Shown here one piece after another: positions 11,673 through 24,623 of a DNA stretch of 64,000 nt. The notes beneath the pieces were generated by a model, which was not told the origin of the DNA, made no database searches, and was given only the letters and a program-made list of their open reading frames with translations. This DNA comes from Euphorbia lathyris (taxonomy: Eukaryota; Streptophyta; Magnoliopsida; Malpighiales; Euphorbiaceae): positions 10,067,001-10,131,000 of the forward strand of contig NC_088912.1 in assembly GCF_963576675.1 (NCBI RefSeq). The letters run 5' to 3'. Each line of letters starts with the position of its first letter. The stretch's first letter is position 1. Position numbers and translations under genes: made by a program.

Positions 11673-12612
11673 AGTAATCGATGCCCGTGTTTTTAATTAA
11701 GTATAATTTCTTTTTGAATTTAATCTAATGCTAAGATTTTTAATTTGGAAAGAATCTTATAACAACGTTTTTAATCGAAGTATATTTTCTTTTTGTATTT
11801 AATCAAATATAGTTTAAAAGCCTATAATAGTACCATACATTACTATAATTGGGCCCCTTTTATCCATGGGCCCTGGGCAGGCGCCCCTCTTGCCCATGCT
11901 CAGGAACGGGTCTGTGTACATATATCTATTGAATGTAGTCTCAATTTCTTGGTATTCTAAATCCTATATTCTCCTAATTTAGGTGTCATAGTGGGGTCGT
12001 TGGTCAATGGCCTCACCTTGATCCTTTTTTTATCTCAGGCATGGTAGAAATCCTCTCAAATGTTGGAGCACTGTGCTACAAATTCAATCTTATCAAGAAG
12101 TCTAGAAAAAGATGGTGAGGAAAATTTGACTAAATCCCATATAAAAAAAATAAAGGAGTAAGACTATATGAATAAGATATGATTTCAATATATATAGACG
12201 CGTTTTAAAATTTTGAGTCCGAATATCTATATGGTATTGGACTAGTTATTACAATTAGTATCAGAGCTGACTCTCTATGTACGATATGTTGGTTTAACTA
12301 GGTCTTGAGAGGATGGTGTCAGAGTAAAATGTGTGAACAAAAAGCAACATTAGAGGATATGTTTGAAGACGAGACTTGTAATGAATTGAATGCCTCTTAA
12401 AGGATATATGCCAATGAAAGTAAGAATGAACTGAATCACATATTTTGGAAGTGGTTGAGTTATACTAAGGTGCATTTCTTTTAAAAGGTGTATGTTGAAA
12501 AGAAATTGAACTCAAATTTTATCAACGATTGAAAATTGTCCAATTATATATCGTTTAAGGGATATTTATACTCCTATTATTTCCCCTTTAAAAATACTAT
12601 TAACCCTAACAT
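11673..12612. other. AT-rich gap with no gene
   Basis: About 940 bp between the poly(A) of the plus-strand LINE and the target duplication of L1m. I see no coding frame. A short GC-rich patch with imperfect GGGCCC/GGGCGCC symmetry lies near 11850-11900. A PBS-like TAGTATCAGAGCTGA at 12256-12270 may be a decayed copia leader, but no LTR could be placed beside it. Confidence 0.5.
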
Positions 12613-12628
12613 TATAAGTGATACAACT
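12613..12628. repeat. Left target-site duplication of LINE L1m
   Basis: TATAAGTGATACAACT (16 nt) matches 57063-57078 exactly, about 44.4 kb away. It abuts the LINE poly(A) tail (T9 on the plus strand to 12636). A perfect pair at this distance shows everything between arrived in or after one LINE insertion. Confidence 0.95.
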
Positions 12629-12663
12629 TTTTTTTTGTGAAAGAAAAGATGAATCTCTATTAC

Positions 12664-15600
12664 TCAGAAACCAGTTCTTGGTGAATTACAAGAACTAAAA
12701 AAGCCGGAATAGAAAAAGATAAAAAACGGATTAGCATTGGAATACGCCGCTCTAGCTATTGTATGCGCAGCAATATTCGCTAATCTAGGACAATATGAAA
12801 CCCGAAAACCAGGTCTCTCTCTCAGAAATTCCTTACAATCTTCAATCAGAACCCCAAAAGAAGTGAGGTCAGTTCTTGCTCCGTTCACTCCCTTAGCTAC
12901 AATCTTCGAATCTGTTCTAAAACAGACTCTCTCCAGCTCCAGATCCGAGCTCCACAGAAGTCCTTCTTTGAGCTCGAGCGCCTTCGTAACCTTGACTGGT
13001 TGTTCGCCCCATGTGAACCCCGATTTGCAAGCAATAAACTCGCCTATTTCATTTCGGATCACAACACCCCATCCGTAGCAGCCAGATTCCGTGAATATTG
13101 CAGCATCCACGTTGCAAACCAGACGGCCTGCCTCAGGTCTCACCCAGATGTTTTCGGAGAACCCTCTCGATGCCTCGCCCACGGCAGCTAAGCTTGAGCC
13201 CTTGCGAGCAGCCTGTGGAAAAATTGAACAATCTACAGCAATTGACGAATCGGTCAGGTCAGTAATATCATTATTTAATCTTCCGTCTTCACCTTGATTA
13301 GAATTGACAGCAATTATCAATGTTGCAGGAACCACCAATGGATTCAGCAACAGCGTTTCCGCCTCTCTCGAGTAAGATCCAGAAGGTACTTTTTCCTGGC
13401 TTTTCTTCCAATTCATTAGCAGAATAATTCCTTGTGTCACTGCTAATCTTGGGAGCAACAACCTATCATTCCAAAGCTTTTCATTTCGCTGTCCCCAAAT
13501 ACTCCACAATACACACGCCACCTTGTCCATCCAGTCTCCAGATTTTTTAGCACAGAGCTGAAGAAGGTAATCCCCAAATTCTGCAGCAGCATCCCAAGGG
13601 AGATTAATACCAGCTTCCTTCCAGCATTCCCTTGCATACTGACACTGCATAAACAAGTGCCAAGTATGGTCAATCTCTTTCCCGCAAGCGGTACAAGTTA
13701 GTGGAACATCCATACCCCTAGAATGGAGATTAAGCCTGGTCGGTAAACAATTGGAAGCAGTCTTCCATAGGAAAAACTTAATTCTTGGGGGAATATGCAT
13801 CTGCCACATACACTTCCACCCCGCCCTCTCAGTAAAATTTTGATTTTGCTCTTCATATGCTTTATACCCAGATTTTGAAGAATAGACTCCATCTTTGGTG
13901 AATTGCCATATAAGCCGATCCTCCAAATTCCTTTGGGGAATTAACATATTCTTGATCACTCTAACCTCTTCATTATTGAACAGCTCCTCAACTACGTTCG
14001 TGTTCCAACTTTTCTCCCCTGCAACAAAGAGATCAGAAACTTTTGTACACAAATTTACTCTTTCATTACTCGGATTGGGTGTGAAATCTTTGTCTCTATC
14101 AAGCCAAGGATCTTTCCAAATTAGAATGTTGTTACCATTACCGATTCGCCATCTTAGACCCAGCCGTAAAACCTCTCTAGAACTCCAAATGCTCCTCCAA
14201 ACTAAACTAGGATTATTGCCCAGTTTGGAAGAAAGAAAGCTATCCTGTGGAAAATATTTTGCTTTGAACAAACGACTAACTAGAGCATTTGGTTTATTGA
14301 TGAAATTCCATCCTTGTTTTCCTAGTAAAGACAGGTTGAAGGATTGGAGATGTTTGTAGCCCAGACCCCCACAATTCCTAGGTCCGCAAAGCCGATTCCA
14401 ATTAAACCAATTAATCCCTCTCCTACCTTCAGTTTTCATACCCCACCAGAAAGAGTTCATCATCCTTTGAAGCTCATCACATAGAGTCCTAGGAAGAAGA
14501 AAAGCACTCATGCAATATGTGGGCAAGGCTTGAGCCACGGACTTCAAAAGAACGTCTTTACCAGCATTAGAAAGAAATTTGGTTCCCCATGTGTTAAAAC
14601 GTTTCCTTAATCGATCTTTCAGGAAGCTAAATATGGACTTTTGAGACTTTCCAACCAACGAAGGAAGTCCGAGATACCGACTCGTGTCCAAGGGTGCGGT
14701 AACCTCAAGCAGGTTCTAGATAGACTCTCTAAGATCATGATGTACATTTGGGCTAAAGAAGATGCCCGATTTTTGCAGATTAATGGCTAGACCCGAGGCT
14801 TGTTCATATCTGAGAAGTACATCCTGAATTGTTTTACTTTCCTCCATGGTGGCGCTAAAGAATAGGAAGGAATCATCTGCAAATAAAAGATGTGATACAA
14901 AAAGTGCTTTGTGATTAATTCTACACCCGCTTATTAGTCCATCCCTTTCAGCTTTATACATTAGCTTAGAAAAAACCTCAGTGCACAAGATGAAAAGATA
15001 AGGGGATAAAGGATTGCCCTGACGCAGCCCTCGACCAGGATTGAACGGTCCAACCAGCTCCCCATTGACCTCCATAGAGTAGGAAATAGTAGTCACACAT
15101 AGCATCATCCAGGAAACCAATTTCTCATGAAAGCCCATTCTGACCAGTACAGCCTTGAGGAAACCCCAGTCAACTCTATTGTATGCCTTGCTAATGTCGA
15201 TTTTTAGAGCCACATTTCCTCTATTACGACGCTTCATATAGTGAAGGGATTCAAAGGCAACAAGCACATTGTCAATAATGGATTGACCCGGAACAAATGC
15301 AGATTGGCTCTCAGATATTATGTCCGGAAGAATTAGCTTAAGTCTATTAGCTAACACTTTGGCCACCAATTTGTACAAAACATTACAGAGTGCAATGGGT
15401 CTGAGATCTTTCATCCACTCAGGCTGTTCACATTTAGGAATTAGAATCAGAATAGAGTCGTTTAAATTGGTAGGAAATTCACATCTATCAAGCCAAGCAG
15501 AACACGCCGAAAAAATATCCTGATCAATAAGTTTCCAGAAGTGTTGATAAAAACCAAGATTGAGCCCATCCGGCCCCGGGGCTTTATCGGCATGCATTTG

Positions 15601-16914
15601 GGAGATAGCAAATTTGAATTCGGAGATATCAAAAGGAGCAATCAAGCTATCATTCATATCTGTTGATACAATCTGATCAAGAATATTAATATCAGAATAC
15701 TCGCTTAAGGAGTTAGAGGAAAAAACCTGGATAAAATATTGTTGAATTAAATTGCCCAAAGGAATTTGTCCTTCAACCCAGTCACCATCTTCGCCCTTGA
15801 TCCGCTGAATATTATTCTGTTTTCTTCTACCATTTATGCAGGCATGGAAATATTTGGAATTGTTATCCCCACCTTTTAACTAGAAGGCTTTGGCTCTCTG
15901 TTTTAAAGATGTTTCTTCCTCATCTAACAACCTTTCAAGTTGTTTTTTGGCTGCCAAATAACGTTGAACTTCTCCCTGATTAGAACTCGAACGGAGCCTT
16001 TCCAGTGTTTTTTTGCATCTTTCGATTCTCATAGAGAAACGTCTTCTGAAGTTTCTGCCCCAAAGCTTCATAGTCTTCGAACACGATGCAAGACGAGCCG
16101 TGAGAGATGCTCCCTTGGCAGCAAACCAACCCTTTTGAATGAACTCCGAGAATTCTCCCTCACTCAGCCAAGCCATATCAAATTTGAAAGATCGATTTTT
16201 CCTTCTGGGCTGATCACTAATAAAGTTTAACAGAATAGGCGAGTGATCAGAATAGGCGGAGAGCAAATTGCATAGTTTATGGTTTCTGAAGCGGTTAAAC
16301 CAAGAATCCGAACCGAATGCTTTATCAAGTTTTTCCCTAATCCAATTGTCCATTCCTCGCCCCCGTTCCCAGGTATATTTGTCCCCAGTTAGGCTGGTAT
16401 CAATTAAGCTACAATTTGATAAACTCTCAGCAAAGTTGTTTATTAGGTAAGTAGGGTAAGGCTGTCCGCCTCTTTTTTCAGTTGAATCAAGTAGACAATT
16501 GAAATCCCCAATAAAGACCGTGGGTAGAATCGACTGAAAATAGATATGTTACATTAAGTCCCATGAAAGATGCTGGTCAGATCGGTTGGGAAAACCGTAA
16601 AAACCCACAATTCTCCAATCTCCCTCCGAGTTAAAGTGAGCACTGATTTCGATGTGATGATCAGAATAACCAGTGATTGAGAAATCATCTTTATTTTTCC
16701 AAAAAACAGCCAGCCCCCCGCTATGGCCTCTACTATCGACAGAAAAACATGAATCAAAATTCAATCTATTCTTCACAAAATCAATTCTCTTCTTATCACA
16801 CAAAGTTTCAATAAGAAAAATCAAAGTTGGAAAATGATCTTTAACAAGCTCCAAGAGACTCCGAATTGCCCGGGAATTCCCCAATCCCCGACAATTCCAA
16901 CTAAGGCAACTCAT
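12664..16914 (-). pseudogene. L1m ORF2: endonuclease-reverse transcriptase-RNase H
   Basis: A single minus-strand frame of ~1,416 codons has internal stops only at about 16549, 15880 and 14716. The N-terminal apurinic-type endonuclease starts SCLSWNCRGLGN and has GFYGFPNR and SDHSPI. Reverse transcriptase follows with ADKAPGPDGLNLGFYQ, LRPIALCNVLYKL, GLRQGNPLSPYLF and the catalytic FADDSFLF near 14880. Next is the zf-RVT region (WQMHIPPRIKFFLWK, CTACGKEIDHTWHLF). A plant-type RNase H closes the protein (VCNVDAAIF, FRTDSKIV, LANIAAHTIARA). The start codon is completed by the first base of the C2 LTR and also exists in the uninterrupted sequence at 55538. Target-primed reverse transcription would be its role. 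Confidence 0.92.
16909..16913. repeat. Left target duplication of copia C2 (ACTCA)
   Basis: ACTCA precedes the C2 3' LTR and recurs at 55535-55539 after the C2 5' LTR. LINE sequence on either side is contiguous across this site, which confirms the pairing. Confidence 0.93.
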
Positions 16915-18778
16915 GTTGGAAATTAAGGCTAAGGTATAGCAGCGGAAGTATAAAATTTTATCCTATTTCCTTTTAACCATAGGATCCGTTAATCGTTATT
17001 TCATATAAAGAGGGATAAGAAGGAATACCTTTCGATGAACAATCTACCGTTGTTAAAGAAGCGCCCACAATTCTTCTCCGAGATTCCAACCACAAAGTAT
17101 ACCACGGTGAGGTTATGATGGAATCAACCCTTATGAGATGCAACCAAATTAGATTACCTCTAATTAACCAACACAAGATCAAAGAGAAAAGGAGATGAAT
17201 GAGATTAATCAATTGACGGAAGCCGTATGAATTCTTGTCCACGAACTAGGGGATGCGAATTCACTTTTTCTCACTTAATGTAGGTTTCAAAAAATCACAA
17301 TAAGGGGAGGGGATTAGCTTTTTCGAAATTCACACATTAGGGGGGTATATATAATAACTTGTATCTAAACCCTAGTTAGATAGGAATAGGTTACTTAATA
17401 GGAATTCAATTCGGAATAGGATTCCTAATTATTAACTTATAATATATCTAATATATTTAGGATAATAATAAATAACCTAATTGGATAATAATAGGAGTAT
17501 ATTAATCTAATTAAAACTCCTAATTTAATTATCTCTCTTAATTAATTTAATTCACAAACCTAATCAAATTAGGATTAAGTGAATTAAAATAATTCCTTGT
17601 TTACTATATACAAATTTCGGCCACCCCTAATTAAATGAGCCTTACTGGGCTCATTTGGGCTTCCATCTATTAATGACATCCATCTCTCTTTTGGTTCCAA
17701 GTCTTATGTGTGATCCATTAGGTTCTTACTACTTCTGGCCATATGCAACTATTAAATTAATTTCTTCAAGAATTATATTTAATCCTTGCATAACGGAATG
17801 ATGTACTGAGTATGTTATTGGCAAGTCTGTAATCATTCCCCCAGAGTCCGTTAAGAAGACAGGTTGATTCTGTCGTTAACCCTTCCGTATTAGTTACAGT
17901 ATAATTCGATCCTTTATCAACTACATCCTTGAACTGAATCTTATGACTATGGGTGATGTCAAGTCACATATAGCGAGACGTTCATTTTACTTGTACAGGC
18001 CGAGTCAACTCAAATAGATAGGTTAAGTGAAATCTGTATTTCTACTCTTAAGCTATCACCTTGCAAGGATTTAGAGTCGAGTCTTCCACAAGCGATCCTT
18101 GGATGTATCTCCCATTAATCGGGAGTGATAAATTCTCAATCCAATGTATAACTACCCTGACATTACCTCCTGTGACACCCAACCTTTGCAGTTCACACCC
18201 TAGAGTCATCTCTGTTAAGGATCGTGGGACCACAGGATCAAAGTCTCACATTCAGTAATTCAGGATGACCAATTAACATTCCTTTGAGTCTGAGGATTAG
18301 TTATACCTATTAATACCAATGAGATGAACAAGTGACAAGGAAGAATCTACCCATCCTGTTATCTCAAATCGGATCCCCAATTCTAATGAACGATGTTTCA
18401 TCGGATCTATGTAACTGTCCAGATATCTATATATATGAAGCTTGTGAGATCAGCTTTCTGTCGGACAGAAGACATTGTTACATACAAGTCTCAACAGTGA
18501 TATATCAATCCTAAACATATCACTTGACTTGGGGTGGTTTTAAGTTTATTAGTTTATTATAAAGTTTTATCTCACTTCATGCTTGTATGAACACTTTATA
18601 ATCACTTTAAATAAACTTACGGATTTCCTTTTATTAGACTTTATTCAGTGCTTAAAAGGGATTGCCTTTATATAGTTATAAAACATATATCTCATTAAAA
18701 CAAATGATATAAAGAACAATTCATTTACATTAAGTTTGTATCCTGCAACAATTGTCTATAGGACACTAAACCCCAACA
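16914..18778 (-). mobile_element. C2 3' LTR (1,865 bp)
   Basis: Starts TGTTGGAAATTAAGG and ends ACCCCAACA as written on the plus strand. It is closely similar to 53845-55534. The match covers everything from 17060 onward; the first 146 bp have no partner because of the deletion at the T1 junction. Relative to this copy the other LTR lacks a short segment corresponding to about 18320-18350. Short frames inside it are not genes. Confidence 0.92.
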
Positions 18779-18800
18779 TACTCCCACTTGGACTAAAGCC
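18779..18800 (-). other. C2 polypurine tract
   Basis: On the minus strand AAGTGGGAGTA lies directly before the 3' LTR start. This is the common copia plus-strand primer layout and sets the LTR edge at 18778. Confidence 0.8.
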
Positions 18801-18852
18801 AATTGTTTCTAAAACTTATCCCAGTAGAAGTTAAATGACGATCATGTACTTT

Positions 18853-21800
18853 CTAGGTTAAAGGCTTTGTCAACGGATCTGCAACGTTGTCCTCTGTAGG
18901 TACTCTTTCTATTCTCACATCTCCTCTAGCCATAATCTCTCTAATGATGTGGTATCGCTTTAGGTAGTGCTTGGATGCATTATGAGACTGTGGTTCCTTT
19001 GCTTGCGCAATGGCTCCATTGTTATCACAGTACAGAGTAATGGGATTGACAATGTCAGGAACCACTCCTAGTTCTGTAATGAACTTTCTAATCCAAACTG
19101 CTTCCTTTGCTGCTTCCGCAGCAGCGATGTACTCTGACTCGGTCGTAGAGAAAGCTACGCTTCCCTGCTTGGAACTTTTCTAACTGACCGCACCCCCATT
19201 CAAGATAAACAGGTATCCTGATTGGGAACTCATCTGTGAGATGACTAGCGTCTGAAAATCCTTCAATTTTCAGATCTCCTTCTCCGTACACTAGGAACAT
19301 ATCTTTAGTCATTCTTAAGTACTTAAGAATGTTCTTGATGGAAATCCAATGCTCGTCTCCCGGATTCCCTTGGTAACGACTCGTTACAGATAATGCGAAT
19401 GCTACGTCAGGTCTAGTGCATAGCATAGCATACATAATCGAACCGATCGCGCTGGCGTACGGGACTACAGCCATGCGTCATTTGTCATCATCAGTTTTAA
19501 GACATTGATGATTGTTTAACTTTACTCCATGTACCATGGGTAAGTTACCTCGTTTCGATTCAAGCATGCTAAACCGATTTAGCACCTTTTCAATGTATGT
19601 AGCCTGTGAAAGACCAAGCAGTCTACGCGATCTATCCCTGTAGATCTTTATACCAAATATATAGGCTGCTTCACCAAGGTCTTTCATTGAGAAGTTACCG
19701 GATAACCATACTTTCACCGATTGTAATAGAGCAATGTCATTTCCCATTAACAGTATATCGTCCACATATAGTATGAGAAATGCTATAGAGCTCCCACTTG
19801 CTTTCTTGTAAATGCAAGCTTCTTCGCAATTTTGTTCGAAACCAAATTGTTTTATGGTTTCGTCAAAACGCTTATTCCAGCTTCTAGATGCTTGCTTGAG
19901 TCCATAAATGGATCTCTGAAGTTTGCAAACTTTATTTGCATCCTTTGATATGAACCTTCAGGCTGCATCATGTATACATCCTCAAGCAGATTTCCATTTA
20001 GGAAAGCTGTTTTCACATCCATTTGCCAAATCTCATAATCAAAATGAGCGGCAATTGCAAGCATGATTCTGATTGATTTGGACATAGCAACAGGAGAGAA
20101 GGTTTCGTCATAATCAACACCTTGCTTCTAACGATATCCTTTCGCTACCAACCTAGCCTTGTAGGTGCTAACCTTTCCATCCATGTCAGTCTTCTTTTTG
20201 AAGATCCACCTGCACCCAATGGAAATTATCCCTTCGGGTGGATCAACCAAAGTCCACACTTGGTTAGTATACATGGAATCTATTTCAGAATCCATGGCTT
20301 CAAGCCATGCTTTAGAATCTGGACTAGTAAGAGCCTCTTCATAGTTTTCGGGTTCGTCGTCTAACACAGGAACCTCGTTATTATCTCCCACTAAAAAACC
20401 ATATCTAACTGGGAGTTCACGAACTCTTCATGATCTACGAATAGGTGCCACTGGAGTCTCATCTAATGGGACTTCTTCGGGTACCTCAACCGCTTCTGTT
20501 GTTTCAGTCGGCGTTTCTTCCTCTTGAACTTCGTCGAGGTCAATCACGCTTCCCTTTTGTGTTTCTTCGAGAAACTCTTTCTCTAAGAAGGTTGCGTATC
20601 TGGATACTATTACTTTCTGATCATCTGGATGATAGAAGTAATACCCCATGGTTTCTTTGGGATATCCAATGAAGAAACATTTATCAGATTTAGAATCTAA
20701 TTTGTCGGACGCTATGCGTTTGACATATGCTGAACAACCCCATACTCTCATAAATGAGAACACAGGTTTCCTACCAACGAACAATTCATATGGTGTGGAA
20801 CTAGCGGATTTAGTTGGTACTCGATTCAGGATGAAGAGGGCAGTTTCTAAGGCATAGCCCCAGAACGACTTTGGAAGTAAGGCCATGATCATCATGGATC
20901 GTACCATATCTAATAGGGTACGGTTTCTCCTCTCGGATACACCATTGTGTTGTGGTGTATAGGGAGGTGTCCATTGTGAGCATATCCCACATTTAGTTAG
21001 ATAATTCAGAAAATCATCTGAAAGATATTCGCCACCTCGATCGGATCGAAGCGTCTTTATTTTCTTTCCTAATTGATTTTCCACTTCATTCTTGAAGCAT
21101 TTGAACTTGTCAAAAGCTTCTGATTTGTGCCTCATCAAGTAGATGTAACCATATCGAGTATGGTCATCTATGAAGCTTATGAAGTATCTGAATCCTCCTC
21201 TTGCTTGGACTGACATAGGACCGCATACATCTGAATGAATGAGTCCTAGAGTGTCTGATACACGCTCACCTTTATTGCTAAAGGGTGTCTTTGTCATTTT
21301 ACCTTTTAAACATGATTCGCATGTTTCCAATGATTCAGAATCGATTGGATCTATAAGCCCATCTGAATGTAGCTTTAGCATGCGTCTCTTGTTTACATGG
21401 CCTAAACGACAATGCCACAAGTAAGTTGAATTATCTATCTTATGTCTTTTGGTATCAATTGCAAAAACATGAGTTTTATCATCTAACACATAAATCCCAT
21501 TTTGTGATATTCCTGAAAAATAAAAGATCGAATCTTTATAAAAATTACAACTATTGTTCTTTATTGAAATATGAAAACCGTCGTCAACAAGACGGCTAAT
21601 AGAAATAATGTTACGAGACATCTCAGGAACGTATAAACAATTCCTTAATTCTATTACAAGCCCAGAGGGCAAAAGTAAAACATAATCTCCAATTACGAGG
21701 GTGGCAACTCTTGCTCCATTTCCCACTCGCAAGTTTATGCTTCCTTTCTTAAGTTCCTTAGTCTGTTTTAGCTCCTGCATATTTGTACAAATATGAGATC

Positions 21801-22281
21801 CACATCCGGTATTAAGTACCCAAGATTCAGACAATGAAACTGTATTTATTTCAATATAAAACATACCAGATGTTGAAGCACCGTCTTTTCCCTTCTTGAG
21901 GGTGGCTAGATACTCCTTGCAGTTTCTCTTCCAATGCCCATCTTTACCACAGAAGTGGCATTCTCCTTTGGGCTTCTTCACTTCCTTTCCCTTGGACACA
22001 GCTTTCTTACCTTTCTTGGGATGTTTAGGATTGGGAAAATTCCCTTTCCTTTTCTTCGACCCCTCAATTACAAGAGCCGGTATGGTCTTGTCTTTCTTCA
22101 TATTGGGCTCAACTGACTTGAGCATGTTTGCAAGCTCTTCAAGAGAGGTTTGCAAGTCATTCATCTGATAGTTCATAATGAACTGTGAATAACTTTCTAG
22201 GAGGGATTGAAGAATTAAGTCAACATTTAATTCGTTATCCATCGCAAAATCCAATACTAGAAAGTTTGGTAATGTAGCCAA
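18853..22281 (-). pseudogene. pol: C2 pol with gag C-terminus: zinc knuckle-protease-integrase-RT-RNase H
   Basis: From the minus strand: gag C-terminus with knuckle CHFCGKDGHWKRNC; protease (WVLNTGCGSHICTN, with N in place of the catalytic D); pre-integrase (LWHCRLGHVNKRRM, CESCLKGKMTK); integrase (IHSDVCGP, SDRGGEYLSD, NGVSERRNRT); RT with YVDDILLMGND near 19760; RNase H (FSDASHLTD, ... LYCDNNGAIAQAK) ending at 18853. In-frame stops occur at 20428, ~20125 and 19478. Frameshifts occur near 19975 (RT), near 19830-19770 and near 19200-19080 (RNase H). Several stops match Arg or Gln codons altered by C-to-T. Not functional in this copy. Confidence 0.9.
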
Positions 22282-22687
22282 TCATCTTGACACAATGTGT
22301 CATGACTGATGTGCCCTCTTGCATCATGCAACGATATAACAGCTTGGATGTCTCGTAGCATTCGCACCTGGTTTGTTTCCCAAACAATTCCTTTAGTTGC
22401 ATGATGATGGAATAGGCATTCATCTCCTCATGTTGCCTTTGTAATTCCGATGTCATCGATGCAAGTATGATGCATCCGGCATGATCGTCATCAGCCTTAT
22501 GCTTCTGGTAAGCATCAATTTCCTCGATGGGAGCATCATCTTCAGGGACAGGGGGTATCGATGTATCAAGTACATACCCAATTTTCTCGAACTTCAAAAC
22601 AATTTTGAGGTTGCGAAACCAGTCGGTGAAGTTTGAACCATTCAGTTTGTTATCGGTAAGAATGTTTTGCAGATTGGTTTTAGTCAT
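22235..22687 (-). pseudogene. gag: C2 gag N-terminal part
   Basis: ATG at 22687 opens a 150-codon frame typical of copia gag: LNGSNFTDWFRNLKIVL near the start, then LKELFGKQTRCECYETSKLL and KMIGYITKLSSIGF. It ends early because of a one-base shift in a T run near 22250. Gag continues in the neighbouring frame (DNELNVDLILQSLLESYSQF), which is counted in the downstream entry. Capsid role by family. Confidence 0.88.
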
Positions 22688-23197
22688 GATTTTAAGAGTG
22701 TGTGTTTAAACAAAACCTGATAGTGAGAAAGAGTAAACGTATGTCATTCATTTTCTTTAAAGTATAACAATCTAAAAATTATAGGCCTTTTAATTTATTT
22801 CAGATTGCTCCCACTATTTTGCCAAATTAATAACCCTCCATATTAATTCGAAGAATTTCACAAATCCTTTAGTGAGCTAGGATCCTAACTCCTGGGATTT
22901 CGCCTTGACTTTAGCCAACAAGCTAGTCCCATTCGTTAGGTAGATTCATGCAATCAATCACATCTCGAATGTGATTCCTAGGTTATTGGGTTACTAACCA
23001 CATTAGTAACTAATATGTCATTCATATTAATCCCAACCATTTTGCCCATTAGTTTATGACAACATGAGTTTGCCCATCCAATTATCATAATCTAATTTAA
23101 GTATTACCCCATATTCATGAAAGAACGATTTTCGATAATCCAGGTGTTACCATAAGACCCCGAGCTTGACTTTAGCCAACAACCCAAAGGCCCCCAG
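22688..23197 (-). other. C2 5' leader, gag-proximal part
   Basis: About 510 bp of non-coding sequence between the gag start and the S3 insertion. It ends in the CCCAG copy (23193-23197) of the S3 target duplication. The leader resumes at 33642. GACTTTAGCCAACAA occurs twice (near 22907 and 23168). No frame of note. Confidence 0.6.
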
Positions 23198-24623
23198 TGT
23201 TGGTCCCTTATAAGGTTGCAAGTATAGTTCCAAGGGGGGGGGGTTAGGAACTATTCTACCTTTTTAAAATAATTAGGGCAGATTTCTTTTCTTTGAGAAA
23301 AGATTATATAACAGCGGCGCTTAGCAATCAGCAAGACACTGGCTTAGTCAACTAGTGACTAGGTCAGCTTCGTTGCTTAGGTCAGGAAATAGCATTTAGA
23401 GTCTATTCCTGAACTAACTCGTTGGTAGCGCACAACTCAGCTTGACTTCTTTTTACTTGGTCAGCTTTAGTTTGTTTTAAGCAAGCAATATATTAAAGAG
23501 TTAAGGGTTAGAAATACTTCACTCAGCGGAGTTATCCAGGTTCGGCTTCTTCTAAGCCTACGTCTTGTCCCCGAAACACGTTCCGAGATTTCCAATTCAC
23601 TACTGAGCTCTTTAAAGGTAGAGACTCGAAAACCCTTTACAAATCAGAAGCTGAGTATAACAAGAGTACCTTCCTCTATACCTCTACTCACTTCTATTCA
23701 ATCAGAAGCTGAGTATAACAAGAGTACCTTCCTCTATACCTCTACTCACTTCTATTCTAATTCACTAAGTACTTAAAACCGAGTACTCAGCTTCTCCTTT
23801 TTAATTCCTAGAAATGATTAAGATTTGTCCTAAACAACAATTGCTAGAACACCTTAGATGATTGAGAATCAATCACTCTAGACTTTTACACAAATGTATA
23901 AGCTTGTAGTGTAAGAATTTGCTTTGCTTTTGATGGAGAACTTTTGTATACTTTTGGTCAGCGTAACGACTTTGCACAAAGTTCTCTATGGAATGTGGAT
24001 TCTGAATGCTCTATTTATAGAGAGCTGTGAGAGCTTCTGGTTATTTCGAATTTTGAAATAGCCGTTGGAGGGAAACGGCTATAGGGCGTTTTCACTCAGT
24101 CTGTCAGCAGTTCTCTTGGCCAATCAGATTCCAGCATCTTCTGTTCTTCGGTCAGTGTGACAGTATGTTCCTCCATTTTAGGTAACGTCAACCAGACAGC
24201 TTGCTGCGTCTCCTGATCTTTAATAAAAGAGGAAATACTTTGTCTGAAAGCTGCTTTATGGTCAGCTGCTGTCTTGTACGTTTTGTCGAGACAGCTCAGC
24301 AGCTTCATGCCGAAGTTGTCTACGTGGATCTTCTGGATCCTTCTTTGTTCAGCATGCATTTCATCACTTCAACGGCAACGTTTTGAAATACGCGGGCTGA
24401 GTGATCTTGGGCTTGTTTGACTTGGGCCTTGACTTGGGCCTTGACTTCCATATAGGGCTTGAGCCTTATGATCTTTATGTCTTATAATAAATTATAAGCT
24501 CAACATTGAACAAACACATTAGTAACACTAAATCAAAGCATTTAAACTTAGTGTGTTGTAGAATATTTAATTTCACTTAATTAATTTTGTCAAATCAAAA
24601 TCCTGTGGAAAGGTGTTTCAACA
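23198..24623 (-). mobile_element. S3 3' LTR
   Basis: TGTTGG...CAACA, 1,426 bp. It contains a TATA box (minus-strand TATAAATAG within CTCTATTTATAGAG near 24009) and a perfect-looking 58-bp tandem duplication at 23643-23758. The same duplication is present in the partner LTR and absent from S1. Confidence 0.95.
23643..23758. repeat. 58-bp tandem duplication in S3 LTR
   Basis: Two 58-bp units, 23643-23700 and 23701-23758, each holding ATCAGAAGCTGAGTATAAC. The same pair lies near 32656-32771 in the other LTR. Presence in both LTRs means it predates this insertion and marks the subfamily. Confidence 0.93.

Noticed and set aside
12256..12270. Primer-binding-site-like TAGTATCAGAGCTGA
   Set aside because: No LTR end beside it and imperfect match; kept only as a remark.
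18048..18258. Small frames repeated near 54833-55036
   Set aside because: They are within C2 LTR copies and shared only because the LTRs are duplicates.
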